In this document: piece after piece, positions 1-6,653 of the stretch
Layout: every line of letters begins with the position of its first letter
How positions within the stretch are numbered: the first letter of the stretch is position 1
Assembly (NCBI GenBank): GCA_031258265.1
Contig: JAIRNB010000123.1
Coordinates: 1-9,435 of the forward strand
Length of the DNA: 9,435 nt
Source: Treponema sp.
GTDB taxonomy: Bacteria; Spirochaetota; Spirochaetia; Treponematales; Breznakiellaceae
Direction: 5' to 3'
Translations under genes and position numbers: made by a program
The notes under the pieces: model-generated
Told to the model about the DNA's origin: nothing
The model's database searches: none
The model's input: the letters and a program-made list of their open reading frames with translations, nothing else

Positions 1-12
1 CGCGGCCGGATA

Positions 13-1389
13 CTATATTCCGGCGGCGGCCTTCTCCCGGCGCATGACATCCATATCCTTTTCGATTTCCAGGAAGAAAACCACGATAAGCATTACCAGG
101 GACACGGCAAACGGCGCCCAGCCCAATAAAAAGTTAATCGCCCCGATGGCCGCTTCCGGCTGAACCTGGGATTCTCCGTTAAAGCCGGAAACGCTGAGAA
201 GGACCGCCACAATCTGGGTGGCGCCGGCGGTAGCAAGTTTACTGGCCAGGTTATCCGCCGTAGAAACCAGGGCGTCCAGCCGCCGCCCCTTCCTCCATTC
301 TATGAGGTCCACGATATTGTTGCGGTTGGTGTTGAACATAACAAAGGCTATGGCCACGGCAAACCCTACGGTGGCGGCGTTGACCATTATCGCCCCGTAG
401 GAAAAGGGATCAATCAGAAACCATATCTTTCCCAGGATGGCAACAAGCACCCCGAGGATCATGATATTTTTCCGCCCCATTTTGCGGTCGATAAAAGAAA
501 CAACCGCAGTGGTGATGATCGAGGCTACAAGGTAGACCGCCTGTATCAGGGTGGCCCTGGCGGTGCTGCCCAAAACGTAGGTGGCATAGTAGGTGATGCA
601 GCTCATCAAGAGGAGGTTGATCACCCCGTAACAAATGATATAGCACATATTCAGTACCCAGGAACGGCAGCCAAAGAGCATTCGGGCGACGGTTTTTACC
701 CCCAGCTTTTCCTCATCCACGGAAATGGGCTTGACCCGTTCCTTGGTGGTAAAATAGTGAACAAAGCTGCCGAAGATGATCAGCGTCCCCATGACCAGGG
801 AAACCAGAACAAAACCCCGGGAACCGGTTTGGGGATTCAGGTTGCCCCGGTTGTCCAGGGCCCCAAAGAGCTTAAGCAGGGGAAGACAGGCCACCGCGCC
901 GATGCCCGATCCAAAGCAGCCGCCGAAATTGCGAAACACATTGATGCTCCGGCGTTCGGCATCCACATTGGTGGCAAGCCCGCCCATGCTGTTGTAGGGG
1001 ATCGCCACCAGGGTATTAAAAATTTCAAACAGAATATATACCCCCAGGGAAACCGCGGCGGCGATCTTTTGGCCGAAACCAAAGTTGGAAAAGAGCAGCA
1101 CCAGGGAAGCCGCCCAGGGAACCGCGTACCACAGGGCAAAAGGCCGGCACCGTTCACCGTTTTTAAATTTATGGTTTACCGACATATAACCCAGCAGAGG
1201 ATCGTTCAGCGCATCCCAGATAGTACCGATGGCGAAGATCGTTCCCGCGCTTAAAACGGGTATTCCCACCACGTTGGTTAAAAAGAAAAGGTAGTACAGA
1301 CTTTTAAATTGATAGACGATATTGTTCGACGTGGAGAACGTTAAAAACCCCAGCTTTTCCTTTAATGACAAGGGCGTTATTTGATTCAT
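13..1389 (-). CDS. GPH-family (MelB-like) sugar:cation symporter
   Basis: Probable inner-membrane secondary carrier of the glycoside-pentoside-hexuronide (GPH) family, importing a sugar or glycoside with Na+ or H+. The 458-residue protein has about 12 hydrophobic segments, normal for MelB, LacS and XynP relatives. The cation-site signature is present as WDALNDP (D59, D63), matching the two MelB aspartates recalled as D55 and D59, followed by a basic loop and RPFALW. By hand alignment, R153 in FRNFGG matches MelB R149. The MelB sugar-binding residues D19, D124 and W128 appear replaced by N23, A129 and N133, so melibiose is unlikely and the substrate is unknown. I chose the ATG at 1389 because GAGG lies six bases upstream; a GTG at 1401 would add four residues. 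It is the last visible gene of the sugar operon, 37 bases after the hydrolase gene. Family call confident; substrate unknown. Confidence 0.93.
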   Translation of the reverse strand: MNQITPLSLKEKLGFLTFSTSNNIVYQFKSLYYLFFLTNVVGIPVLSAGTIFAIGTIWDALNDPLLGYMSVNHKFKNGERCRPFALWYAVPWAASLVLLFSNFGFGQKIAAAVSLGVYILFEIFNTLVAIPYNSMGGLATNVDAERRSINVFRNFGGCFGSGIGAVACLPLLKLFGALDNRGNLNPQTGSRGFVLVSLVMGTLIIFGSFVHYFTTKERVKPISVDEEKLGVKTVARMLFGCRSWVLNMCYIICYGVINLLLMSCITYYATYVLGSTARATLIQAVYLVASIITTAVVSFIDRKMGRKNIMILGVLVAILGKIWFLIDPFSYGAIMVNAATVGFAVAIAFVMFNTNRNNIVDLIEWRKGRRLDALVSTADNLASKLATAGATQIVAVLLSVSGFNGESQVQPEAAIGAINFLLGWAPFAVSLVMLIVVFFLEIEKDMDVMRREKAAAGI

Positions 1390-1406
1390 GGCCGGCCTCA
1401 CTTTAA

Positions 1407-1421
1407 GCGGCGTCCCGCCGC
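1407..1421 (-). other. GC-rich intercistronic hairpin
   Basis: In the 37-base gap before the symporter gene, GCGGCG (1407-1412) and CGCCGC (1416-1421) form a perfect six-bp stem with a three-base loop. It lies just upstream of the symporter ribosome site. No U-tract follows on the minus strand, so it is not a standard terminator. It could protect upstream mRNA ends or dampen symporter expression; this is inference. Confidence 0.4.
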
Positions 1422-1426
1422 CGTTT

Positions 1427-2389
1427 TCACACGCCCCCTATGGCGCCCAGTTTTTCCCGCAGCAGGGACTTGAATTTTTCAGGCTCATCCGACATGGGAT
1501 TATGGCCCGAATGTTCAAACCAGATAAGTTCCTTAACCGGAGCTTCGATAGCCTTAAAATATTCCTCCACCAGTTCCGCCGGGGTGTTGCGATCTAAAAC
1601 CCCGTCAAAGATAAAATAGGGGATCTTAAACCGGGGGCAGGCCGTTACAAGATCCGTGGCGGCCACTTCCCCCCACATGGCGGTAAGGACGAAACGGTAG
1701 CCCAGGGCGGCTCCGATAAAGTCCGAAAAACTGTACTCCCCGGACAGGATCATGGGAAGCACCATGGCCTTAAAATAATTGCGCTTGGCGGCGTTCTGGG
1801 AATAGCCCCCGTATTTCATCATAACCCGCCGCTGGGCCATGAGCCCCTTGAAACCGCCGGTATACATGCCGTTCCGGGGAGGCCCCACCCTGGCAAGAAG
1901 ATCAAGCGCCTTCCGGTCCCCGGCTTTTTGCGCCGCTTCCAGACAAAAGCGGTAGCTTATCTCCTCGTTCCGCCCGCCGTGAACCACCTGGCCAAAACCC
2001 ACATAGGCAGCAAGATGTTCAGGGTGACGAAAGGCAAGGTAGGTACCCAATTCCGAACCCCAGCTTCCACCGATGATAAAGATCTTGTTTTTTTTGAACT
2101 CCCCGCAGAGCCATAAAACCAGTTCCCCGGCATCCTCCACGAGCCGGTCAACGGTAAGGGTTTCCCGTCGGGCGCCCCAATAGGAACCGCCCGAACCCCG
2201 CTGATCCCAGGCCGCCAGGGTAAAAGTGTCCAGCAGATCCGCATGGACGGTCATTATGGCATGGCGGTTGCAGACCCCCGGCCCGCCGTGAAGAAAAAGC
2301 AGCACGGGCCGCGAAGGGTCCGCACTCTTGATGTGGATTTTCTGGGGCAGGCCCCCCAAAGTCACTTTGCATTTTTTATCGATCATCAT
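1427..2389 (-). CDS. alpha/beta hydrolase, proline iminopeptidase-like (S33 type)
   Basis: Serine hydrolase of the alpha/beta fold, 320 residues and predicted cytoplasmic because no signal peptide is visible. Motifs appear in the order typical of prolyl aminopeptidase relatives: HGGPG at 34-38 (oxyanion region), WDQRGSG at 61-67, and the nucleophile elbow GGSWGS at 107-112 with S109 as probable nucleophile. The acid is probably D266 in FDGVLDRNTP and the base H296 in EHSGHNP. The intervening 140-250 region would be the cap domain that sets specificity. The ATG at 2389 follows AGGAGG by eight bases; an adjacent second ATG at 2386 cannot be excluded. It lies between the isomerase and symporter genes of a sugar operon, so hydrolysis of an ester, lactone or amide of the imported compound is possible, but peptidase activity is equally compatible. 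The family is confident; the substrate is unknown. Confidence 0.9.
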   Translation of the reverse strand: MMIDKKCKVTLGGLPQKIHIKSADPSRPVLLFLHGGPGVCNRHAIMTVHADLLDTFTLAAWDQRGSGGSYWGARRETLTVDRLVEDAGELVLWLCGEFKKNKIFIIGGSWGSELGTYLAFRHPEHLAAYVGFGQVVHGGRNEEISYRFCLEAAQKAGDRKALDLLARVGPPRNGMYTGGFKGLMAQRRVMMKYGGYSQNAAKRNYFKAMVLPMILSGEYSFSDFIGAALGYRFVLTAMWGEVAATDLVTACPRFKIPYFIFDGVLDRNTPAELVEEYFKAIEAPVKELIWFEHSGHNPMSDEPEKFKSLLREKLGAIGGV

Positions 2390-2419
2390 ACGCCGCTCCT
2401 CCTGCCGGGTAAGCTAAGA

Positions 2420-3307
2420 CTATTTCAAAGATGCTAATTCCAAAAGATACGCGCCGATTTTCAGGGAAAGTTCTACCGCGAGGATCTTAAGTTCATTGGG
2501 CATATAGCGGGCGAACTCCTGAACTTCAAAGGTAAGATCCCCCTCATAGCCTACCTCCGCAAGTCCCTTCATCGCCTCCGGCCAATCGGTTTTCCCAAAA
2601 AAGGGAAGAATATGATCGTCATGACGGAGATCATTATCCTGTACATGGACGGCCTTGAGGCGGCGGCCAATGATCCGCAGATTCTCCCGGTGAAAACCGC
2701 CGGTAAGATTGGCGTGTCCAAAATCGTAACAGACCCCCATAGAAGGACTATTGAAGGCATCCACCAGTTCACAGAGCGCCGTTACATCGGCGGCGTAGAT
2801 TCGCTGGTAAGGCGGCCCCTGATATTCAAAATCATTCTCCAGCGCGATGCCTGTACCCGCCTCCCGGGCGGTTTTAAGATGCCGTGAATAATACTCAACG
2901 TTTTTTTCCAGGGATTTTTCCACATTGGGCCCGGCATTGTACCATGTGCCCGGATGGGTCACGGCCCATTTAACCCCTAATCTTCCCGAGGCAATGATGC
3001 TGCGGCGGATTAATTCTTCCATCAGCTTTTTCTTTTCAGGATCGCAGGGGGCAAAGATGTCGTAATACGGAAGGTGGGACTGGGCAAATTCCACTCCCCA
3101 GCGCCGTCCCAATTCGGCGATATCCTCCACGTATTTTTCCCAGTCATCTCCCCGCATCCGGGAATAGGGATTCATGGCCTCGCAGAGATTCAGATCCAGA
3201 ACTTTGTATCCCGCCCGGGCGCACAGCTCGACACAGAAATCAAAACCGTTTTTCCGCTCCGGCTGGGGAAGAAAAGCGGCAATATTAGTAGATGTGGAAA
3301 GACGCAT
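2420..3307 (-). CDS. sugar phosphate isomerase/epimerase-like TIM barrel
   Basis: Xylose isomerase-like TIM barrel (AP endonuclease family 2, COG1082 type), 295 residues, the usual size for IolE/Hyi-like epimerases. Divalent-metal ligands expected at the barrel mouth are visible in order: E157 in IALENDF, D195 and H198 in CYDFGHAN, H221 in VHVQDND and E261 in LTFEVQ. H78 and H118 are also well placed near the site. The family isomerises or epimerises free or phosphorylated sugars, inosose and similar keto compounds, so here it probably performs the first rearrangement of the imported sugar. The start at 3307 has AAGG eight bases upstream, overlapping the stop of the solute-binding gene, with only ten bases between the genes. 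Exact reaction cannot be told from sequence; members also act as dehydratases and endonucleases. Confidence 0.9.
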   Translation of the reverse strand: MRLSTSTNIAAFLPQPERKNGFDFCVELCARAGYKVLDLNLCEAMNPYSRMRGDDWEKYVEDIAELGRRWGVEFAQSHLPYYDIFAPCDPEKKKLMEELIRRSIIASGRLGVKWAVTHPGTWYNAGPNVEKSLEKNVEYYSRHLKTAREAGTGIALENDFEYQGPPYQRIYAADVTALCELVDAFNSPSMGVCYDFGHANLTGGFHRENLRIIGRRLKAVHVQDNDLRHDDHILPFFGKTDWPEAMKGLAEVGYEGDLTFEVQEFARYMPNELKILAVELSLKIGAYLLELASLK

Positions 3308-3317
3308 GGGCTAAACC

Positions 3318-4682
3318 TTATCTGGCGTTGGCCGCGGCGTAATCATCCAGGAGCAGATTCAGGGCGGCGGACATGGATATAACCGTCTCCTGGGGACTCT
3401 TTTTTTCAACGAGCATATTAGAAACCTGATTCATGATCTCCATATAAAAATCCCGGGAAGGCCCCACGGTGATGCCCATCATATCTGCGCTGGTTTCATT
3501 GAGTTGTTTCGCCCCCACCTCCGCCTGGGGATACCGGGCGACATGGGCGGTATAAGCGGCTTCATCGAAGGAAGCGGTGTTTACCGGCATATAGCCTGTG
3601 GCTGCGGCAAAACGCGCCTGCACCGGGGCGGAAACCATGAATTTGACAAATTCCCAGGCCGCGGCGGCCTTGGCCTTATCCCCCTTGTTAAACATGAACA
3701 GGGCGGAGCCCGAAACGGTGGCCCCAAAATTCGCCTTGTCATTTATCCGGGGAAAGTAGGCGCAGCCCAGTTCAAAGCGGCCTCCTATCTGGTTCAGCAG
3801 GCTTGTCAGATTAGAGGTGGAGGTAACAAGAAAAACGATCTGCTGGCTGAGGAAAAGGTTGTTAAGGCCCTCGGAGACATTGAGAAGGGCCCCCGCGTCG
3901 TACATGGCCTTCCACGCCTCAAGGAAAGACAGCAGGGTCCCCTCGGTATCGCATACCAGTTTGGCGGCGTTCCCATCCCGGCCGTTCCGTTTATCCACCA
4001 CGTAGGAGGCGGAGGAGGAGGCGCCGGGGATCTGGCCGATCCAGTTTGTGAGGAGCGGCGAATTGGGCATCTGGGCAAAGGCTTTTAAGCTCTGGTTGTT
4101 GGCGTTGACCGGGGGAAGCCTGCGGGACACCCCGGTTATTTCATCGAAGGTAGTAGGGGGAACCGTGATCCCCGCGTCGTCCAAAATGGATTTGTTGTAG
4201 TACATCACCGTGGTGGAAGCGGAAACCGGAAGCCCAAGCTGCCGGCCGCCGTAGTTCCATGCTTTAAGGGGGGCCTCCATGATCCGCGAGAGATCATAGG
4301 CGGTATCCGCCGCCAGGGCGTCGTCTACTGAAAAGGCGTATTCGGTGTTCATATAATCCACTACGCCGGTGGCGTCTATTTGCATCACATCAGGCAGGGC
4401 GGCGGCCTGACCGGTCTGCAGCAGGGGCCGCAGTTTAGCGGTGGCGTCGGAGTACTGGCCTTGAAAAACAGCCTCCAGGCTGATCTGCTTCTCCAACCCC
4501 GGCCCTTCGTTAAATTCCTTAACAAAGGCTTCAAAGGCCTGACTTGCGTCATCGGTCATGGAATGCCAGAAGGTAATCGTCACAGGGCCGGAAGAAACCA
4601 CCGGCTTCTGGGAACCGCCGCTCCGGGAACAGGCCGCCGACAGCAGCGCCGCCCCCAATAATAAAATTATCTTTGTTTTCAT
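3318..4682 (-). CDS. ABC carbohydrate importer, solute-binding lipoprotein
   Basis: Family 1 extracellular solute-binding protein of 454 residues, the receptor of the adjacent ABC importer. Residues 1-17 form a lipoprotein signal peptide: basic MKTK start, hydrophobic core, and LSAAC with C18 as the lipidated cysteine; the leucine at -4 fits the relaxed spirochete lipobox. The mature protein starts with a Ser/Gly-rich linker, then ITFWHSM (36-42), characteristic of this family. Further family features are MYYNKSILDDAGI in the first lobe and, near the C terminus, AAAAWEFVKFM followed by ATGYMPV. The overall look is nearest to UgpB/MalE-type sugar receptors, but the ligand cannot be named. The ATG at 4682 is preceded by AGGGAG at five bases, and the gene starts nine bases after the MalG-like permease. 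Receptor following the two permeases is a less common order than receptor first. Confidence 0.95.
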   Translation of the reverse strand: MKTKIILLLGAALLSAACSRSGGSQKPVVSSGPVTITFWHSMTDDASQAFEAFVKEFNEGPGLEKQISLEAVFQGQYSDATAKLRPLLQTGQAAALPDVMQIDATGVVDYMNTEYAFSVDDALAADTAYDLSRIMEAPLKAWNYGGRQLGLPVSASTTVMYYNKSILDDAGITVPPTTFDEITGVSRRLPPVNANNQSLKAFAQMPNSPLLTNWIGQIPGASSSASYVVDKRNGRDGNAAKLVCDTEGTLLSFLEAWKAMYDAGALLNVSEGLNNLFLSQQIVFLVTSTSNLTSLLNQIGGRFELGCAYFPRINDKANFGATVSGSALFMFNKGDKAKAAAAWEFVKFMVSAPVQARFAAATGYMPVNTASFDEAAYTAHVARYPQAEVGAKQLNETSADMMGITVGPSRDFYMEIMNQVSNMLVEKKSPQETVISMSAALNLLLDDYAAANAR

Positions 4683-4691
4683 ATCCGCTCC

Positions 4692-5531
4692 CTATCCAAC
4701 CAGGGCTCCCGCGCTTATCCCCTGGGTAACAGCCATACGCAGCAGGGCAAACAAAAAGAAAGAAGGAATGAGCAAGACCGCGACCGCCGCCAACACCACA
4801 GTGTAGTTGGTATCCATCGGATTCGTCAACATGGCGATGCCCACCTGGACGGTCCGCATATCCTGCCGGTTCGTCACCAGGAGGGGCCAAAGGTATGCGT
4901 TCCAGAAGGTAATAAAAGATTGAAGCATCAAGGTTAAAATCACCGGACTCGACATGGGCGTTACCACCCAAAAAAGATACCGCAGATCCCCGCAGCCGTC
5001 CATAAAGGCGGCGTCCCTTAAGGACCGGGGGATAATCTTGAAATTCTGCCGGAGCATAAACATCTGGGTGGCTCCGGCCAGGGAAGTAATACACATTCCC
5101 AGATAGTTGTCCAGCATATTAAGCCTGATAATAACAAGATAATTGGTAACCACCAGCGTATCCGCCGGAAGCATCATTGTACCCAGGATAAACATAAAGA
5201 AAACGCCTTTCCCCCGGAATTCAAAATAGGCAAAGGCATAGGCCGCCAAAATTGCGAAACATATTCGCAGAAAACATCCTGTGCCGGAAACAATAACCGA
5301 ATTAAGCATAAAGCGCATCAGCGGCGCTGTTCTGAATACGGTTCTGAAATTTTCGATGTTGAGGAACGTATCCGGCAAAACTTTGGGGGGATACACCGAA
5401 AGCTCGGGTCTGGTCTTAAAGGCAATGCAGAAACAATACACAATGGGAAAAATTATGACAAACCCAATAAGAATGGCGGTGAAGGAGGATGATACATTCC
5501 AGGCACGGCGGCTTTTTTCGGCCCTAGTCAT
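4692..5531 (-). CDS. ABC carbohydrate importer permease, MalG-like
   Basis: Inner-membrane subunit of a CUT1-type sugar importer, 279 residues with six predicted helices (about 14-37, 77-101, 108-130, 138-158, 185-210, 246-266). The cytoplasmic coupling loop that contacts the ATPase is seen as D173-A-A-x-x-D-G179 with P192 downstream, a conservative variant of the EAA motif with Asp for Glu and TP for LP. The C terminus ISAGALVG resembles the conserved GxxxGAxKG tail of MalG proteins. I place the start at the ATG at 5531, since this residue begins the usual short N-terminal arm before helix 1; a start at 5591 would only read through the upstream gene in another frame. It overlaps the MalF-like stop by eight bases, so coupled translation is likely. 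The only purine run upstream is GGGGGA, a weak ribosome site, which fits coupling. Confidence 0.94.
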   Translation of the reverse strand: MTRAEKSRRAWNVSSSFTAILIGFVIIFPIVYCFCIAFKTRPELSVYPPKVLPDTFLNIENFRTVFRTAPLMRFMLNSVIVSGTGCFLRICFAILAAYAFAYFEFRGKGVFFMFILGTMMLPADTLVVTNYLVIIRLNMLDNYLGMCITSLAGATQMFMLRQNFKIIPRSLRDAAFMDGCGDLRYLFWVVTPMSSPVILTLMLQSFITFWNAYLWPLLVTNRQDMRTVQVGIAMLTNPMDTNYTVVLAAVAVLLIPSFFLFALLRMAVTQGISAGALVG

Positions 5532-6429
5532 AATGAATCCCCCGCCGCTCAAAGACCATCGCCAGGAGCACCATCCCGAAGGTGCATGCAAAGGTAACGA
5601 TGCTGATACAGGATGCCAGACTGTAGTTGGACGACTGATACCCTGAGGTATACATCATATAGATGAGAGTTACCGTTGAACGGCCGGGCTGGCCGCCGGT
5701 GATAATCATTACCGGCGTGGAAGTCATCATGGCCAGCACCACATTGGTACAAACCACATAGAGTATGGTAGGGGTAATCAGCGGAAGCTGTATCCGGAAA
5801 AGGCGGCGTATATAACCCGCCCCTTCCAGGGCAGCGGACTCAACAAGCTGGGCGGGTACATTCCGCAGGGCCGAAAGGAAGAGAAGGAAATCGAAGGGCA
5901 TACCTATCCACAGGCACACTATCACGATGCCGTAAAGGGCTGTTTGGGCATCCGTAAACCAGCCGATATTCAGCCCCAGTTTATAATTGAGAATCCCCAT
6001 CGTCGGTTCAAGGAGCATCTTAAAAATCTGGGATGCCGCGGGCATGGATACCGCCATAGGCATTATGAACATGGTTTCGTAGAACATCCCGGCTTTGCGT
6101 TTTTTCTCCGCCAGCAGGGCCAGGGCCAGGGAACAGAAAAGGTTAAGCGGCGTAAAGGTAAGGGTAAGACGGAAGGTGTTTTTCAGCGCCGTCACAAAGA
6201 CGGGATCCGTAAAGAGGCGGCGGAAATTCTTAAGACCGGTGAAAGCCAGGATCTCCCCACGGAAATTTACCTGGGAAAAACTGTACATAAAAGTACGGAT
6301 AAACGGAAAATAAACAAAGGACAGCGCAAAAAAAATAATGGGCAGAAGAAAAAGATAGGGTTTAAGTTTCGGTCCCAGGCTGAGGAAAACCGCCCCCGCG
6401 GCTTTTTCTGAAGCAACGGACTGCCGCAT
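5524..6429 (-). CDS. ABC carbohydrate importer permease, MalF-like
   Basis: First gene of the sugar operon: a CUT1-type permease of 301 residues, partner of the MalG-like subunit in the importer heterodimer. Six helices are predicted (about 24-46, 88-107, 117-139, 163-187, 213-240, 272-294). The coupling loop E197-S-A-A-L-E-G203 with I213 and LP at 215-216 matches the EAA consensus. It is of LacF/UgpA size and lacks the long periplasmic insertion of enteric MalF. The ATG at 6429 is the most upstream in-frame start; AAGGG ends only two bases before it, an unusually tight ribosome site, and no good later start exists before Met48. No ATPase gene accompanies it, so a shared MsmK/UgpC-like ATPase elsewhere is expected. 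Expression is probably governed by the structured region at 6430-6653. Confidence 0.95.
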   Translation of the reverse strand: MRQSVASEKAAGAVFLSLGPKLKPYLFLLPIIFFALSFVYFPFIRTFMYSFSQVNFRGEILAFTGLKNFRRLFTDPVFVTALKNTFRLTLTFTPLNLFCSLALALLAEKKRKAGMFYETMFIMPMAVSMPAASQIFKMLLEPTMGILNYKLGLNIGWFTDAQTALYGIVIVCLWIGMPFDFLLFLSALRNVPAQLVESAALEGAGYIRRLFRIQLPLITPTILYVVCTNVVLAMMTSTPVMIITGGQPGRSTVTLIYMMYTSGYQSSNYSLASCISIVTFACTFGMVLLAMVFERRGIHYD

Positions 6430-6488
6430 CGCCCTTATTTCGCGGGCCGGGCCGGGCCGCCGCAGTATCCGGCGCTTCCGCCCTCTCT

Positions 6489-6519
6489 AAAAAAACCGCC
6501 TTTTCCGAATTCGGAAAGG
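6489..6519 (-). terminator. intrinsic terminator-like hairpin with U7 (terminator or attenuator)
   Basis: On the minus strand, bases 6519 to 6499 can fold into an eight-bp stem with loop AATT and one bulged A, then three bases (CGG) and a run of seven U (6495-6489). The stem is less GC-rich than ideal, but the shape is that of a Rho-independent terminator. It lies about 135 bases after the anti-sigma stop and 59 bases before the MalF-like start. It would end sigma-operon transcripts, or act as an attenuator in the sugar-operon leader. Confidence 0.5.
6502..6517. promoter_or_regulatory. perfect 16-bp palindrome, candidate operator
   Basis: TTTCCGAATTCGGAAA is a perfect dyad with no central spacer, in the only long gap before the sugar operon. 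Length and symmetry suit a dimeric helix-turn-helix regulator of the type that controls sugar operons. It coincides with the stem of the terminator-like hairpin, so the symmetry may instead be RNA structure. No regulator gene is present in the window. Confidence 0.4.
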
Positions 6520-6552
6520 ATCTGATTCTGTACCATGCCCGGTTCCGCCATG

Positions 6553-6587
6553 GGTATATCATGACCACGAATTTTTCCCGCCGTCAA
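6553..6587 (-). promoter_or_regulatory. weak candidate promoter for the sugar operon
   Basis: On the minus strand TTGACG (6587-6582), a five-of-six match to the -35 consensus, is followed after 18 bases by CATGAT (6563-6558), a four-of-six -10 match. An overlapping TGATATACC (6561-6553) resembles an extended -10 element but would lie 23 bases from the same -35 box. Transcripts from here would carry a leader of about 120 bases that includes the terminator-like hairpin. Confidence 0.25.
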
Positions 6588-6590
6588 GCC

Positions 6591-6620
6591 GGCGGACATT
6601 TGAGCAGGGGTCTGTCCGCC
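6591..6620 (-). other. hairpin, 8-bp perfect arms
   Basis: GGCGGACA (6591-6598) and TGTCCGCC (6613-6620) are perfect inverted repeats around a 14-base loop. No U-tract follows on either strand, so this is not a standard terminator. With the neighbouring hairpin it forms a tandem pair directly after the anti-sigma gene. Confidence 0.5.
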
Positions 6621-6623
6621 ATG

Positions 6624-6649
6624 GGCGGGCAACTAATGACCAGCCCGCC
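6624..6649 (-). other. hairpin, 7-bp perfect GC arms
   Basis: GGCGGGC (6624-6630) and GCCCGCC (6643-6649) flank a 12-base loop, starting four bases after the anti-sigma stop codon. It could protect the 3' end of the sigma-operon transcript from exonucleases. No U-tract follows. Confidence 0.5.
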
Positions 6650-6653
6650 GCCT

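Larger units (their letters stand above)
6430..6653 (-). promoter_or_regulatory. structured leader/spacer between sigma operon and sugar operon
   Basis: These 224 bases separate the anti-sigma stop from the MalF-like start. Reading on the minus strand they hold two GC-rich hairpins, a weak promoter candidate, a 16-bp palindrome that also forms a hairpin followed by U7, and a very GC-rich 60-base stretch with three tandem GGGCC units (6444-6458, plus-strand sense). No good promoter lies between the U7 run and the gene; the best match, TTTAGA and GATACT spaced 16, is poor. The arrangement fits either a terminator for the sigma operon with an operator, or a leader controlled by termination. Which one is undecided. 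Confidence 0.55.

Noticed and set aside
5..24. Six-bp dyad GCCGGA/TCCGGC spanning the symporter stop codon as a terminator
   Set aside because: The stem is short, overlaps the coding end and the window stops before any U-tract could be seen.
757..1254. Plus-strand open frame of 165 codons
   Set aside because: It lies entirely antisense to the well-supported GPH symporter and has a low-complexity polar translation without family features: a shadow frame in GC-rich DNA.
3504..4088. Plus-strand open frame of 194 codons, Gly-rich
   Set aside because: Antisense to the solute-binding lipoprotein gene, with a Gly/Arg-rich translation typical of the reverse complement of a real gene.
5532..5591. 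Upstream start for the MalG-like permease
   Set aside because: It would add 20 residues that read the MalF-like C-terminal coding sequence in another frame; the ATG at 5531 fits the family N terminus and the stop/start overlap.
6435..6632. Minus-strand open frame of 65 codons ending at the ribosome site of the MalF-like gene
   Set aside because: It starts with TTG, its internal ATGs have no Shine-Dalgarno, it crosses the hairpins and terminator-like structure, and its Gly/Pro-rich product is not recognisable. Codon choice is not clearly against coding, so a leader peptide or gene remnant is not fully excluded.
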